Source: Cognatilysobacter xinjiangensis
GTDB taxonomy: Bacteria; Pseudomonadota; Gammaproteobacteria; Xanthomonadales; Xanthomonadaceae
Length of the DNA: 64,000 nucleotides
Assembly (NCBI RefSeq): GCF_014651995.1
Contig: NZ_BMXY01000003.1
Coordinates: 124,001 to 188,000, forward strand
Direction: 5' to 3'
Below, piece by piece: positions 1-7,941 of the stretch. Below the pieces are notes generated by a model. That model worked only from the letters and a program-made list of their open reading frames with translations. It did no database searches and was not told where the DNA came from. Made by a program: the position numbers and the translations under genes. Positions within the stretch are counted from its first letter, which is position 1, and every line of letters begins with the position of its first letter.

Positions 1-374
1 GGCAGCAGCAGCGGCTGGGTGACGTTGTAGAAGCCGTGCAGCGACACATCGATCACGCGCGTCCACTGCTCGCGCGACATGCCCGCGAGCGGCGCGTCGT
101 CGTGGATGCCGGCGTTGTTGACGACGATCTGCACCGCTCCGGCTTCGAGGATGCGCGCGATCGCTTCGCCGCTCGCGTCGGCGTCGGCAACGTCGAAGGC
201 GACCGCTTCGGCCGAGCCGCCCGCCGCGCGGATGGCCTCGACCACCGACTGCGCACGTTCCACACCGCGGTTGGCATGCACGATCACGTGCGCGCCGTCG
301 CGCGCCAGGCGGAGCGCGATCGCGCCGCCCAGGTCGCCGCTGCCGCCGGTCACCAGTGCGCGTCGCAGGGCCAT
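1..374 (-). CDS. FabG-like 3-oxoacyl-ACP reductase of the aryl-polyene cluster (C-terminus outside window)
   Basis: Only the first 124 codons lie in the window; the gene runs off the left edge. The N-terminus MALRRALVTGGSGDLG carries the TGxxxGxG dinucleotide-binding motif of classical short-chain dehydrogenases, and VNNAG follows near residue 90. The catalytic YxxxK would lie beyond the edge. The family reduces beta-ketoacyl-ACP with NADPH. Placed at the end of a run of aryl-polyene genes on the same strand, it most likely serves as the ketoreductase of polyene chain extension; a housekeeping fabG is less likely because the genes that usually flank that one are absent here. The family call is firm, the pathway role is inferred from context. 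Confidence 0.85.
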   Translation of the reverse strand, partial: MALRRALVTGGSGDLGGAIALRLARDGAHVIVHANRGVERAQSVVEAIRAAGGSAEAVAFDVADADASGEAIARILEAGAVQIVVNNAGIHDDAPLAGMSREQWTRVIDVSLHGFYNVTQPLLL

Positions 375-534
375 CGTCGGATTCCGTGTGAAGAAGCGGT
401 CATTGTCGCAGACGTGGCCTGTGTCGCAGATCGGCGCATCCGCCGCGGCGCGGGGCGCAGCACGTGCCCGTCTTCATTGCGCGTCGAATACCGGCATCGG
501 AAGAATGGCGCTCGGCATCCGCACGGAAGGCACC

Positions 535-1473
535 ATGTCCGAGACACAGCGCCAGCGCGACCTCGATACCTATCGCATCGTCGACTCCCTGCCCGAGGAG
601 GCCTATGACGACATCGTGCGGCTCGCCGCGCGCCTGTGCGGCGCGCCGGTGGCGACGATGTCGCTGATCGACCGCGACCGGCAGTGGTTCAAGTCGCGCG
701 TGGGCATCGAGTCGACGCAGACGCCGCGCGCGCTGGCCTTCTGCGACCACGCGATCCGCGAGCCGCAGCTGCTGATGGAAGTGCGCGACGCCGCCAACGA
801 CCCGCGATTCCGCGATCATCCGGACGTGACCGGCGGGCTCGGCATCCGCTTCTACGCGGGCATGCCGCTGGTGACGCCGCATGGCACCGCGGTCGGCACG
901 GTCTGCGTGATCGACCATGCGCCGCGCACGCTCGACGACACGCAGCGCGAGGCGCTGGCCTCGCTGGCGCGCATCGCGATGAACCTGCTCGAATCGCGCC
1001 GGCAACTGCTGGAGGCGCAACGCGCCGCGGCGATCCAGGCCTCGCCGAGCGCGGGCGGCGAGGCACGGCCGACGTCGCGCTATTCGGTGGCGATCCTGCA
1101 GTTGCAGGACTACGCGGAGACGGTGCGCCGGCACGGGCATCGCCACGTCGAGCAGGCGCTGCTGCAGTGCGAGCGCGCGCTCGAGCGCCTGCTCGCCGGC
1201 GGCGAATCGATGAGCCGCCTCGCCGGCGGCCCGGAATTCGTGCTCACGCTGGAAGGCGATGCGGCCGACGAGCGTCTGCAGGCCATCGAACGCGTGGGCC
1301 AGGCCACGGCCGTCGCGCTCGGCACCACCGCACTCGCGGCGGCCGCGGGCAGCCGTTCGGGCACCGAGAATCCGCTGGCCGTGTTCGAGCGTGCCGACGA
1401 GGCGCTGACGCTGCGCAAGAGCACGCAGGCCGGCATCGCATCAACGGACGAGGCGCGCTTCGCGCGCCACTGA
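535..1473 (+). CDS. GAF-domain protein with degenerate GGDEF-like C-terminal domain
   Basis: The 312-residue protein starts at an ATG preceded by GGAAGG at 525-530. Residues about 10-155 form a GAF domain (DTYRIVDSLPEEAYDD, SLIDRDRQWFKS, then GTVCVIDH), of the kind found at the N-terminus of many signalling proteins. Residues about 183-300 look like a worn GGDEF domain: the active-site loop reads GGPEF (231-235) instead of GGDEF/GGEEF, and a late RADEAL segment matches the usual ADxALY helix. Loss of the metal-binding acid suggests that it does not make c-di-GMP, although GTP binding or a regulatory role remains possible. It lies between two leftward pigment genes but on the opposite strand, so it has its own promoter. 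Its ligand is unknown. Confidence 0.7.
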   Translation: MSETQRQRDLDTYRIVDSLPEEAYDDIVRLAARLCGAPVATMSLIDRDRQWFKSRVGIESTQTPRALAFCDHAIREPQLLMEVRDAANDPRFRDHPDVTGGLGIRFYAGMPLVTPHGTAVGTVCVIDHAPRTLDDTQREALASLARIAMNLLESRRQLLEAQRAAAIQASPSAGGEARPTSRYSVAILQLQDYAETVRRHGHRHVEQALLQCERALERLLAGGESMSRLAGGPEFVLTLEGDAADERLQAIERVGQATAVALGTTALAAAAGSRSGTENPLAVFERADEALTLRKSTQAGIASTDEARFARH

Positions 1474-1476
1474 GCG

Positions 1477-1920
1477 TCAACCCTGGGGGTGGATCACCGC
1501 GGCACGGCCCTCGGCGACCACCTCGCCGGCGTGGCGGATGACGAACGCGTACTGCGCACCGGTCGCGCTCTCCACCAGCACCTCGGCCTCGCCGTCCAGC
1601 GCGCCGTCGAGATCGTCGATGCGATCGCGCATGAGCGAGACGCCGCGCAGCGCGACCAGCAGGCCCGGCCGCGCGCCGCCCCCGGCCCGCAGGGCACGCA
1701 GCCCGCCATGCACCGCCATCGCCTGCGCGCCGTACTCGGCCAGGTGCACCGCGTGCAGGCGCCCGCGGTGGCGCAGCGGATGGTCGGGCGCCACGTGGTC
1801 GAAGGCTTCGAGGCGAATGCGCGTGTCGTTCCATTCGACCACGCGCTGCCACAGGCACATGCGGCCGGCATGCGGGATCAGGCAGGCGATCGCCTCGCGG
1901 CTGTCGAACGCGTCGCTCAT
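1477..1920 (-). CDS. ApeP-like hot-dog 3-hydroxyacyl-ACP dehydratase
   Basis: This 147-residue protein (MSDAFDSREAIACLIPHAGR) fits the FabA-like hot-dog dehydratases found in aryl-polyene clusters: a short N-terminal segment ending in PHAGRMCLW, then HAVHLAEYGAQAMAVHGG, which resembles the central helix region of the ApeP family. It would dehydrate the beta-hydroxyacyl-ACP intermediate during polyene extension, probably together with the second small hot-dog protein at 5.8-6.1 kb. Its start overlaps the stop of the upstream MMPL gene by four bases (ATGA), which indicates translational coupling. It is the last gene of this leftward segment; the GAF gene on the other strand ends three bases away. 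Assigning ApeP rather than ApeI is based on size and the HAVHLAEYxAQ signature. Confidence 0.75.
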   Translation of the reverse strand: MSDAFDSREAIACLIPHAGRMCLWQRVVEWNDTRIRLEAFDHVAPDHPLRHRGRLHAVHLAEYGAQAMAVHGGLRALRAGGGARPGLLVALRGVSLMRDRIDDLDGALDGEAEVLVESATGAQYAFVIRHAGEVVAEGRAAVIHPQG

Positions 1921-4265
1921 GCGGCCTCCGCGGGCGGCGCATGGCGCACGATCGCCAGCGCGAGCACGAAGTTGGCCACCACGCCGATCGCGACGGTGAG
2001 GCCGATCGCGCGCAGCACCGGGATGCTCGACAGCCCGAGCAGCGAGAACACCAGCAGCGTGGTGGCCGAGCAGACCAGGATCGCGTGCAGCGCGCGCACC
2101 TGCTCGTCCGGGTCGTCGCCCGCGTGGTCGAAGAACAGCGCGTAGTCGAGCCCCAGCCCGGCCGCGAGGATCAGCGCGACGAGGTGGAACAGGTTCAGCT
2201 CGACGCCGCACAGGCGCAGCACGGCGAGGATCAGCAGCGTGGTCAGCGCCATCGGCGCGAGCACGCGCACCACGCGGCGCGGCGAGCGCAGCGCGATCCA
2301 GACCGTCGCGGCGAGCAGCACGGCGGCCAGCGCCAGCGCCCACAGCACGCGGCCGCGGTAATCGGCGACCAGCGATTCCGACGCCTGCTTGAGGTCCATC
2401 AGCTGCGCGCCGCTGCCGGCGAGTGCGCGCGACGCCACGGCGGGATCGGCGAGGCCGGTGAGCGTGACCAGCGCGGTGGCGCCGTCGCCGCGCGAGACCA
2501 GCAGGCCCTCGACCGCGCTCGCCAAGGGTGTGCCGGCGAGATCGCGCGGGGTGAGCGGCGCGGCGGTGCGCGCGGTCCCGACGTCCTCGACGAAGCCGTC
2601 GAACGCATCGGGCAGGAACGGGCTGTCGGCGAGCGCGGTGGCGAGGTCGCGCCGCAGCATGTCGGCCGACGGCAGCCGCTGCTGGCGCTCGCGCTGGGTG
2701 GCGGCGCTGGGCACGTAGCGCGCGGCGAGGTCGTAGCCGGCGATCACACGCTGCGCGCGCAGGCGCTCGAGCACCGGCAGCAGGCGTTCGCTGGCCTGGA
2801 GCGCGGCCTGTTCGTCGCGCGCGGGCAAGGCGACGATGTAGCGCACGTCCGGCGCACCGAGTTCGCCGCGCAGCTCGGCATCCTTCGCGAGCGCGGCCGC
2901 GGGCACCGGCGTGAGCTTGGAAAGATCGTTCTCCCAGAACGGGCCGGGGGCGAACTTCGCCGCGGCGAGCAGCAGCACCGCCGCCACCAGCCCCGCGCCG
3001 ACGCCCAGCCGCGGCCCGCGCGCGATGCGCGCCCACAACGCGCGCAGCCGTAGCGACGCGGCGACGTCGCGCGGCGCCGGATCGATCAGCCCCGGCAGCA
3101 GGAAGCGCGAGGCCAGCGCCGCGCTGCCGAGGCCGACGATGGTGAACACGGCCAGCTGGCGCAGGCCGTCCACGCCCGACACGAGGAACGTCATGTAGGC
3201 GATGCAGGTCGAGGCGACGCCGGTGCCCAACGTCGGCCACAGCGCACGCGCGCTGGCCCAGGGCGACACGCCGGGGCGCTGGTGGCTGAAGAGATGGATC
3301 GGATAGTCCTGGGCGACGCCGATCAGGGTGAAGCCGAAGGCCACGGTGATGCCGTGCACGCCGTCGAAGGCGAACGCGACCGCCGCGAGGCCGGTGAGGC
3401 CCGCCGTGGCGAGCGGCAACGCGCCCAGCAGCGGCGCCTTCCACGAGCGGTAGCCGATCCACAGCAGCAGCACGAAGCAGATCGTGTCGATGGTGCCGAT
3501 CAGGCTGGCCTCGCTCTGCGTGCGGCCGGCGACATCGACCGCGAATGCGCCCGGGCCGGTGAGCGTGAGCCGTGAAGGCGTCGCGCCGCGCACCTCGTCG
3601 AAGGCGGCGTGGATCGACGCCACCGCGGTTTCCTGCGCCTTGGGATCGAAGCCGGCCGCGCCAGTCTGCACCGCGAGCAGCGCGCGGCGGCCGGCGCGGT
3701 CGAACCACAGGCCGTCGATCTTCTGCGGCGACGCGGCGGGCTCCCAGCGCTGCGCGAGCGTGAGCATCTCCAGCGTCGGATCGCGCTCGATGACAGGCTC
3801 GATCGCAGCGGCCATCGGCGAGCCGAGGTCGGCGACGCGCTGCTGCAGCTGATCGGTGAGCGCGGCCGCGCCGAGCCCGCCGGTCGCGGCGGTGTCGGAG
3901 AGCAGGTAGCGATACGGGCGCAGGCGCTCGGGAATCGCCGACAGGTCGGCATCGCCGTTGGCGACCAGCGCGATGCCGGGCGTGGCGCGCAGCTTCGTCG
4001 CGAGCGCACGCGACTGCGCGGCCAGTGCGTCCTGCGGCGCGCCCTCGATCGCGAGCAGCAGCAGCCGCGCGCCCGGGCCTTCGCCGAGCTCGTCGATCAG
4101 CAGGCGCTGCGCGGGCGTGCGCGGCGCGGGCATGAACTTGCGCAGGTCGCCGCCGAGATCCAGCGAGCGGCCCGCGGCCCAGCCGAGCGCGGCGAGCAGC
4201 GCGAGCCAGACCAGGGCGAGGACGATCCGCAGGCGCGGGGTGAGCGCGCGGCGTTCGACCGTCAT
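1917..4265 (-). CDS. MMPL/RND-family exporter of the xanthomonadin cluster
   Basis: The 782-residue protein has the two-fold layout of MMPL/RND transporters: a first membrane helix near residues 10-30, a large periplasmic loop, a block of helices near 240-410, a second periplasmic loop, and a final block near 620-770. The start at 4265 is chosen because it overlaps the LolA-like gene's stop by four bases (ATGA); an upstream ATG would add an arginine-rich stretch. In aryl-polyene clusters such transporters are thought to move the finished aryl-polyene lipid from the inner membrane toward the outer membrane, together with the LolA-like protein encoded next to it. The family is secure; the cargo is inferred from the neighbourhood. 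Confidence 0.85.
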   Translation of the reverse strand: MTVERRALTPRLRIVLALVWLALLAALGWAAGRSLDLGGDLRKFMPAPRTPAQRLLIDELGEGPGARLLLLAIEGAPQDALAAQSRALATKLRATPGIALVANGDADLSAIPERLRPYRYLLSDTAATGGLGAAALTDQLQQRVADLGSPMAAAIEPVIERDPTLEMLTLAQRWEPAASPQKIDGLWFDRAGRRALLAVQTGAAGFDPKAQETAVASIHAAFDEVRGATPSRLTLTGPGAFAVDVAGRTQSEASLIGTIDTICFVLLLWIGYRSWKAPLLGALPLATAGLTGLAAVAFAFDGVHGITVAFGFTLIGVAQDYPIHLFSHQRPGVSPWASARALWPTLGTGVASTCIAYMTFLVSGVDGLRQLAVFTIVGLGSAALASRFLLPGLIDPAPRDVAASLRLRALWARIARGPRLGVGAGLVAAVLLLAAAKFAPGPFWENDLSKLTPVPAAALAKDAELRGELGAPDVRYIVALPARDEQAALQASERLLPVLERLRAQRVIAGYDLAARYVPSAATQRERQQRLPSADMLRRDLATALADSPFLPDAFDGFVEDVGTARTAAPLTPRDLAGTPLASAVEGLLVSRGDGATALVTLTGLADPAVASRALAGSGAQLMDLKQASESLVADYRGRVLWALALAAVLLAATVWIALRSPRRVVRVLAPMALTTLLILAVLRLCGVELNLFHLVALILAAGLGLDYALFFDHAGDDPDEQVRALHAILVCSATTLLVFSLLGLSSIPVLRAIGLTVAIGVVANFVLALAIVRHAPPAEAA

Positions 4266-4903
4266 CGAGCGGCGTCGCCGCGGCAAAGCGTCGCCAGGCG
4301 TGCCGCGTCATCGACGCCGGCCGCCGACACCGCCGCGCCCGCCAGCAGCGTGCGCTGCAGGTCGCCCTTCGCCGGCTGCGTCTCGATGCAGCGCAGCTCG
4401 GCGCCGCGACCGTGCAGCACGATGTCGCGCACGACGCCGGCCATGCGCGCGTCCTTCGGCAGCATGCGCAGCGTCCAGCGCTCGCGCGTTCCGGCGGCTT
4501 CGAGGCGGAACGCACGCTCGATGCGCGCGCGGTCACCCGCGAGCAGCGCGCCGAAGCTGTCCTGCAGGCCGGCGAGCTGCGGCGCGCGCGAGAGCGGATA
4601 CGTGTTCGACGACTTGCCGCGCGCGATCGTCACCTTGTCGGCGCGGATGGTCGACACCTCCGCGTAGGGCACGCGCACTTCGCGCACCAGCGTGTCCTCG
4701 GCCGGGCGCGCGTACTCGCCCTCGATGCGCAGCGGCTTCTTCAGAAGGCGCGAGCCGCGCAGTTCGACGAACTGCGTGCGCATCGGCGCGGGGTGCGCCA
4801 GCTTGCCGAGGATCCAGCCGGCATCGACCTCAGGCGACGCGGCGTGGAGCGTCGGCGCCAGCAGGGCGATCGGCAGCAGGAGGAACAGGAATCGTCGCAG
4901 CAT
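4262..4903 (-). CDS. LolA-like periplasmic lipid/lipoprotein carrier
   Basis: The 213-residue protein begins with a clear signal peptide (MLRRFLFLLLPIALLAPTLH, cleavage after ...LHA) and continues with a LolA-type fold seen in aryl-polyene clusters, including FVELRGSRLLKKPLRIEGEY and a central LxxSFxALLAGD segment. LolA shuttles hydrophobic cargo across the periplasm; the cluster version probably accepts the aryl-polyene lipid and works with the adjacent MMPL exporter. The first 25 codons overlap the 3' end of the upstream acyltransferase gene by 74 bases, which is long, so the acyltransferase tail is encoded in another frame over this signal peptide. No alternative start after the overlap keeps the signal sequence, so the overlap is likely real. 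Confidence 0.8.
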   Translation of the reverse strand: MLRRFLFLLLPIALLAPTLHAASPEVDAGWILGKLAHPAPMRTQFVELRGSRLLKKPLRIEGEYARPAEDTLVREVRVPYAEVSTIRADKVTIARGKSSNTYPLSRAPQLAGLQDSFGALLAGDRARIERAFRLEAAGTRERWTLRMLPKDARMAGVVRDIVLHGRGAELRCIETQPAKGDLQRTLLAGAAVSAAGVDDAARLATLCRGDAAR

Positions 4904-5801
4904 CGTCGTCGCGCCAGAATTCGAAGAAGTTGAACCAGTTGTACGGCGCCTGCCGCGCGCGATCTTCGAGCGCCACGGCGTAGCGGCGCACGCAGTCGGC
5001 CATCACCGCCGCGCGGTTATGCCGGTCGGCGACGAGACCCTCGCTGAACATGCGGAAATCCAGCTCGTAGCGGTTGCCGCCCCTGTAAAGGCCCCAGGCC
5101 AGGCAGACCGGCAGCTTGAGCATGGCCGCGATCAGCCAGGGCGAGGTCGGGAAGGCCGCGGTGCCGCCCATGAACGGCACGTCCAGCGTCGGCGTGCCCG
5201 GCTGCGCGCGGTCGACCAGCAGCGCCACCAGCGCGCCCTCGTCGGTGGCTTCCTTGATCGCCAGCAGCACCGACGGGCCGTCCATGCCGGCATCGATGAT
5301 GTTCGCCGCCAACTCGGGATTCAGCGCGTCGAGCAGCGCCTGCATCGACGGGTTGTGCTGCTTGTCGAGCACCACGCGGATCTTGGTCTGCGGACGCTTG
5401 GTGCCGAGCACGCGCATCGCGTCGAAGCTGCCCAGGTGCGAGCCGAACAGCAGCACGCCCTGCCCGCGGTCGAGCGGCTCGTGCAGCGCGTCGAGGCCGT
5501 GGGTGCGGATGTCGAAGCGATCGAGCTCGCCGCTGAGCAGGAACACGCGGTCGAGGATGGTCGAGGCGAAGGTGTGGATGTGCTTCGCGATGTCCCACAG
5601 CGTCGCCGGCCGGCCGAGCGCGCGATCGAGGAAGCGCCGCGAGGCCGCGCGCTCGTACGGGCGGCGCAGCAGGAAGTACAGCGTGATCGGGTAGAGCAGC
5701 GCACGGGCGACGCTGCGGCCGCCGTAGCAGCCGATCGCGCGGATCAGCCACAGCGCGAACCAGCCGCCGCCCTCGGGGCGCTGCTTCCAGTCGTCGCTCA
5801 T
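4830..5801 (-). CDS. LPLAT-family (LpxL/HtrB-like) acyltransferase
   Basis: The 323-residue protein belongs to the lysophospholipid/lipid A acyltransferase superfamily. GSHLGSFDAMR (about 119-129) contains the HxxxxD catalytic motif in the form HLGSFD. A weak membrane segment, WFALWLIRAIGCYGG, lies at the N-terminus. In aryl-polyene clusters such enzymes probably attach the aryl-polyenoyl chain to a lipid anchor. The start overlaps the upstream dehydratase stop by four bases. The last 24 codons run into the LolA-like gene; that proline/alanine-rich tail (PVPPAADRPAGADAPRR) is probably dispensable. Some aryl-polyene relatives are fused to glycosyltransferases; this one is stand-alone. Confidence 0.8.
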   Translation of the reverse strand: MSDDWKQRPEGGGWFALWLIRAIGCYGGRSVARALLYPITLYFLLRRPYERAASRRFLDRALGRPATLWDIAKHIHTFASTILDRVFLLSGELDRFDIRTHGLDALHEPLDRGQGVLLFGSHLGSFDAMRVLGTKRPQTKIRVVLDKQHNPSMQALLDALNPELAANIIDAGMDGPSVLLAIKEATDEGALVALLVDRAQPGTPTLDVPFMGGTAAFPTSPWLIAAMLKLPVCLAWGLYRGGNRYELDFRMFSEGLVADRHNRAAVMADCVRRYAVALEDRARQAPYNWFNFFEFWRDDDAATIPVPPAADRPAGADAPRRVA

Positions 5802-6085
5802 GCCGCGTCCCTGTCGGCGACGTCGCCGCTGGCGAGCAGCGTGTCGCCGCGCAGGATGCGGAAGCGCCAGCGCGGCGCGGCGCCGTCGAGCTCCACGCGC
5901 GCGGCCTCGCCCGGGCGCAGCGGCTGCACGAACTTCACCTGCGGCAGGCGCAGGCGCGCGAGTGGGCCGTGCGCGGCCTCGATCGCCTCGACCACGCGGT
6001 CGAGCAGCACCACGCCGGGCACGATCGGATCGCCGGGGAAATGGCCGGGCAGCGCGGGATGCGCGGCGTCGACGACGAACTCCAT
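5798..6085 (-). CDS. FabZ/ApeI-like hot-dog dehydratase, short form
   Basis: A 95-residue single hot-dog domain. The signature HFPGDPIVPGVVLLDRVVEA (about 15-34) matches the FabZ/FabA active-site region, HxxxxPGxxxxPG. FabZ proteins are normally about 140-150 residues, so this is a compact version, as in the ApeI proteins of aryl-polyene clusters. It probably acts with the ApeP-like protein as the dehydratase pair. It lies one base downstream of the PlsC-like gene and shares a 4-base overlap with the next acyltransferase, so it is inside one polycistronic unit. An acyl-ACP thioesterase role cannot be excluded, because the hot-dog fold serves both. Confidence 0.8.
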   Translation of the reverse strand: MEFVVDAAHPALPGHFPGDPIVPGVVLLDRVVEAIEAAHGPLARLRLPQVKFVQPLRPGEAARVELDGAAPRWRFRILRGDTLLASGDVADRDAA

Positions 6086-6086
6086 C

Positions 6087-6857
6087 TCAGTCCTTCGCGA
6101 TCAGGTCGAGCACGGCTTGGCGCGCATCGCGGGCGAGCGTCTCGCGGGCCTCGGCGCCGCTGCCCCGGGCATGGATCGGCTGCCCGATGCGCACGCGGAT
6201 CGTGCCCGGACGAACGCGAAAGCTGTAGGCGGGCAGCACCGCGCCGGCACCGGTCATCGCCACCGGCACCACCGGCACGCCGCCGCCCATCGCGACCTGG
6301 AAGGCGCCGGCCTTGAATTCGCCGACCACGCCGCCGCGGCTGCGCGTGCCTTCCGGGAAGATGCACAGCACGTGTCCGGCCTTCACGATTTCACCGGCCG
6401 CGCGCAGGCTCTTCACCATCGACGCGCGGCTGCCGTCGCGTTCGATGAAGCACATGCCCATCGCCTTCGCGTACCAGCCCACGAACGGCACGCGCGTCAT
6501 CTCCTGCTTGAGCATGAAGCGCAGCGGCACCGGCACCGCGCGGAACAGCGCGCAGATGTCGATGATCGATTCGTGCGTGGCGACCAGCACGCAGGGCCGG
6601 CTCCAGTCGACGTTTTCCACGCCCTCGATGTCCACGCGCGCGCCGGCACCGCCGAGCAGGCCGGGCGCCCACAGCCACGCCGCCATGCGCAACGGGATGC
6701 GCGCATCGCCGGTCACCGCGCGCACCAGCAGCGCGAGCGTGATGCAGGCCGCCGTCCACGCGAGCGTGAACAGCAGCTGGAATGTGTTGGCGACGAGCCA
6801 GGCCGCGCGCAGGGGCAGCGGCTCGGCGACGGTCAGGGTGTCGGTCGAGGCGGACAT
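6087..6857 (-). CDS. PlsC-like 1-acyl-glycerol-3-phosphate acyltransferase family protein
   Basis: The 256-residue protein has a membrane-associated N-terminus (about 20-50) and the four acyltransferase blocks: THESIIDICAL (HxxxxD), the FIERDGSRAS region, FPEGTRSRGG and VPVVPVAMTG. PlsC-type enzymes transfer acyl chains from ACP or CoA to a hydroxyl; in pigment clusters the substrate is thought to be the aryl-polyene chain or its lipid anchor rather than bulk phospholipid. It is transcribed with the pigment genes, one base from the FabZ-like gene and ten from the COG4648-like membrane protein. The family assignment is strong; the acceptor is unknown. Confidence 0.85.
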   Translation of the reverse strand: MSASTDTLTVAEPLPLRAAWLVANTFQLLFTLAWTAACITLALLVRAVTGDARIPLRMAAWLWAPGLLGGAGARVDIEGVENVDWSRPCVLVATHESIIDICALFRAVPVPLRFMLKQEMTRVPFVGWYAKAMGMCFIERDGSRASMVKSLRAAGEIVKAGHVLCIFPEGTRSRGGVVGEFKAGAFQVAMGGGVPVVPVAMTGAGAVLPAYSFRVRPGTIRVRIGQPIHARGSGAEARETLARDARQAVLDLIAKD

Positions 6858-6867
6858 GGATCTCGGC

Positions 6868-7557
6868 TCAGCGCATCACGTCGCGCCAGAAGGCGGGACC
6901 GAGCGCGCCCAGGCGGCGGATGAATTGCGGAAAGCTGCGGTAGGGGCGATCCGGGAACAGGCGGATGCGCACCAGGTATTCGACGGCCATGAGCAGCCCG
7001 GCCACGCCGTAGTCGAGCATGTTGGCGAACAGCGACCACATCACCTGCGGCACCGTCACCACCGGCGTATAGCCCAGCCGCACCAGCAGGCCGTCTGGCA
7101 CCGCGATGATGCCGAGCAGAAGGTTCGCGAGGCCGATGCCGGCGAGCACAATCGCCCACAGTCGGGTCAACCCACGCGTGTACGACTTGAGAGGCGGCGC
7201 GAGGTCGGCCGGCGCGCAGCCTTCCAGCCCGCCGACGATGCGGCTGATCAGCGGCACACGGCCGGGCAGCAGGGTGCGCGCGAACCACCACGCCACCAGC
7301 CAGGGGAACAGCACCGGCGGCAGCAGCAGAAGCACGGGCAGCAGCACCGAGTGCTGCATCCACCACAGCAGTGCCGTCGCGCCGGCGACCGTCAGCCAGG
7401 CGCCCGCGCGGCGCTGCGCGAGCGGCAGCACCAGCAGGATCAGCACGATGTCCAGCAGCGCGAGCGCGGCCAGCCGCGGATCGTGCGTGGCGCTCGCCGC
7501 ATGCGCGAGCAGCGGATACGCCGCGCTCAGCAGCAGCCGGGCGAGCGCGACGTTCAT
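6868..7557 (-). CDS. COG4648-type integral membrane protein of aryl-polyene clusters
   Basis: The 229-residue protein is very hydrophobic, with about six predicted membrane helices (for example LALLDIVLILLVLPLA and LLPVLLLLPPVLFPWLVAWW) and a charged C-terminus. Proteins of this size and profile lie beside the acyl carrier protein in aryl-polyene gene clusters, where they are annotated only as COG4648 membrane proteins. I see no catalytic motif. It may hold the acyltransferases or lipid intermediates at the inner membrane, but that is a guess. The ATG at 7557 is one base after the ACP stop, consistent with tight coupling. Confidence 0.7.
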   Translation of the reverse strand: MNVALARLLLSAAYPLLAHAASATHDPRLAALALLDIVLILLVLPLAQRRAGAWLTVAGATALLWWMQHSVLLPVLLLLPPVLFPWLVAWWFARTLLPGRVPLISRIVGGLEGCAPADLAPPLKSYTRGLTRLWAIVLAGIGLANLLLGIIAVPDGLLVRLGYTPVVTVPQVMWSLFANMLDYGVAGLLMAVEYLVRIRLFPDRPYRSFPQFIRRLGALGPAFWRDVMR

Positions 7558-7558
7558 G

Positions 7559-7828
7559 TCAGGCGGTGCGGTTGGCCTGCACGTGCTCGGCGAGCGCGCG
7601 CAGGGAGCCGAAGATGCGGCGGTTCTCGTCGCTGTCGCTGCGCAGCTGGAAGCCGTAGCGCTTGCTGATCGCGAGCGCGAGTTCGAGCGCGTCGATCGAG
7701 TCCAGGCCCAGGCCGTCGCCGAACAGCGGCGCCTCGGGATCGATGTCGGCGGCATTGACGCCTTCGAGGTTCAGGCTCTCGACGAGCAGCTCGGCGAGTT
7801 CGGTTTCAGCAGGCGTCTGGGTCGACAT
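7559..7828 (-). CDS. Acyl carrier protein of the aryl-polyene cluster (XanC/ApeE-like)
   Basis: An 89-residue acyl carrier protein with the phosphopantetheine site GLDSIDALELAL (Ser44). The MSTQTP start is preferred because GGAAA lies about eight bases upstream; two further in-frame ATGs would add four residues. It would carry the 3-hydroxybenzoyl starter and the growing polyene as thioesters. It needs 4'-phosphopantetheine, plausibly added by the transferase encoded at 29.7 kb, and loading by the AMP-dependent ligase at 28.3 kb. It is the first gene of the leftward operon, so the promoter lies in the 113 bases between it and the divergent flavoprotein gene. Confidence 0.85.
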   Translation of the reverse strand: MSTQTPAETELAELLVESLNLEGVNAADIDPEAPLFGDGLGLDSIDALELALAISKRYGFQLRSDSDENRRIFGSLRALAEHVQANRTA

Positions 7829-7941
7829 CGGCATTTCCATGGAAGCTAGCGAAGGGCACGATCCGGCGCATTGCCGTGGACCGCGGGCGGGTGAACGGTT
7901 AAGCGGCCGTCCGGCGGGGCCCGCCCGGTATCATTCATGCC

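Noticed and set aside
1477-4536. A 1019-residue leftward frame over the MMPL and dehydratase genes
   Set aside because: Only the last 147 residues are a real protein; the rest is an arginine/alanine-rich shadow of the MMPL gene.
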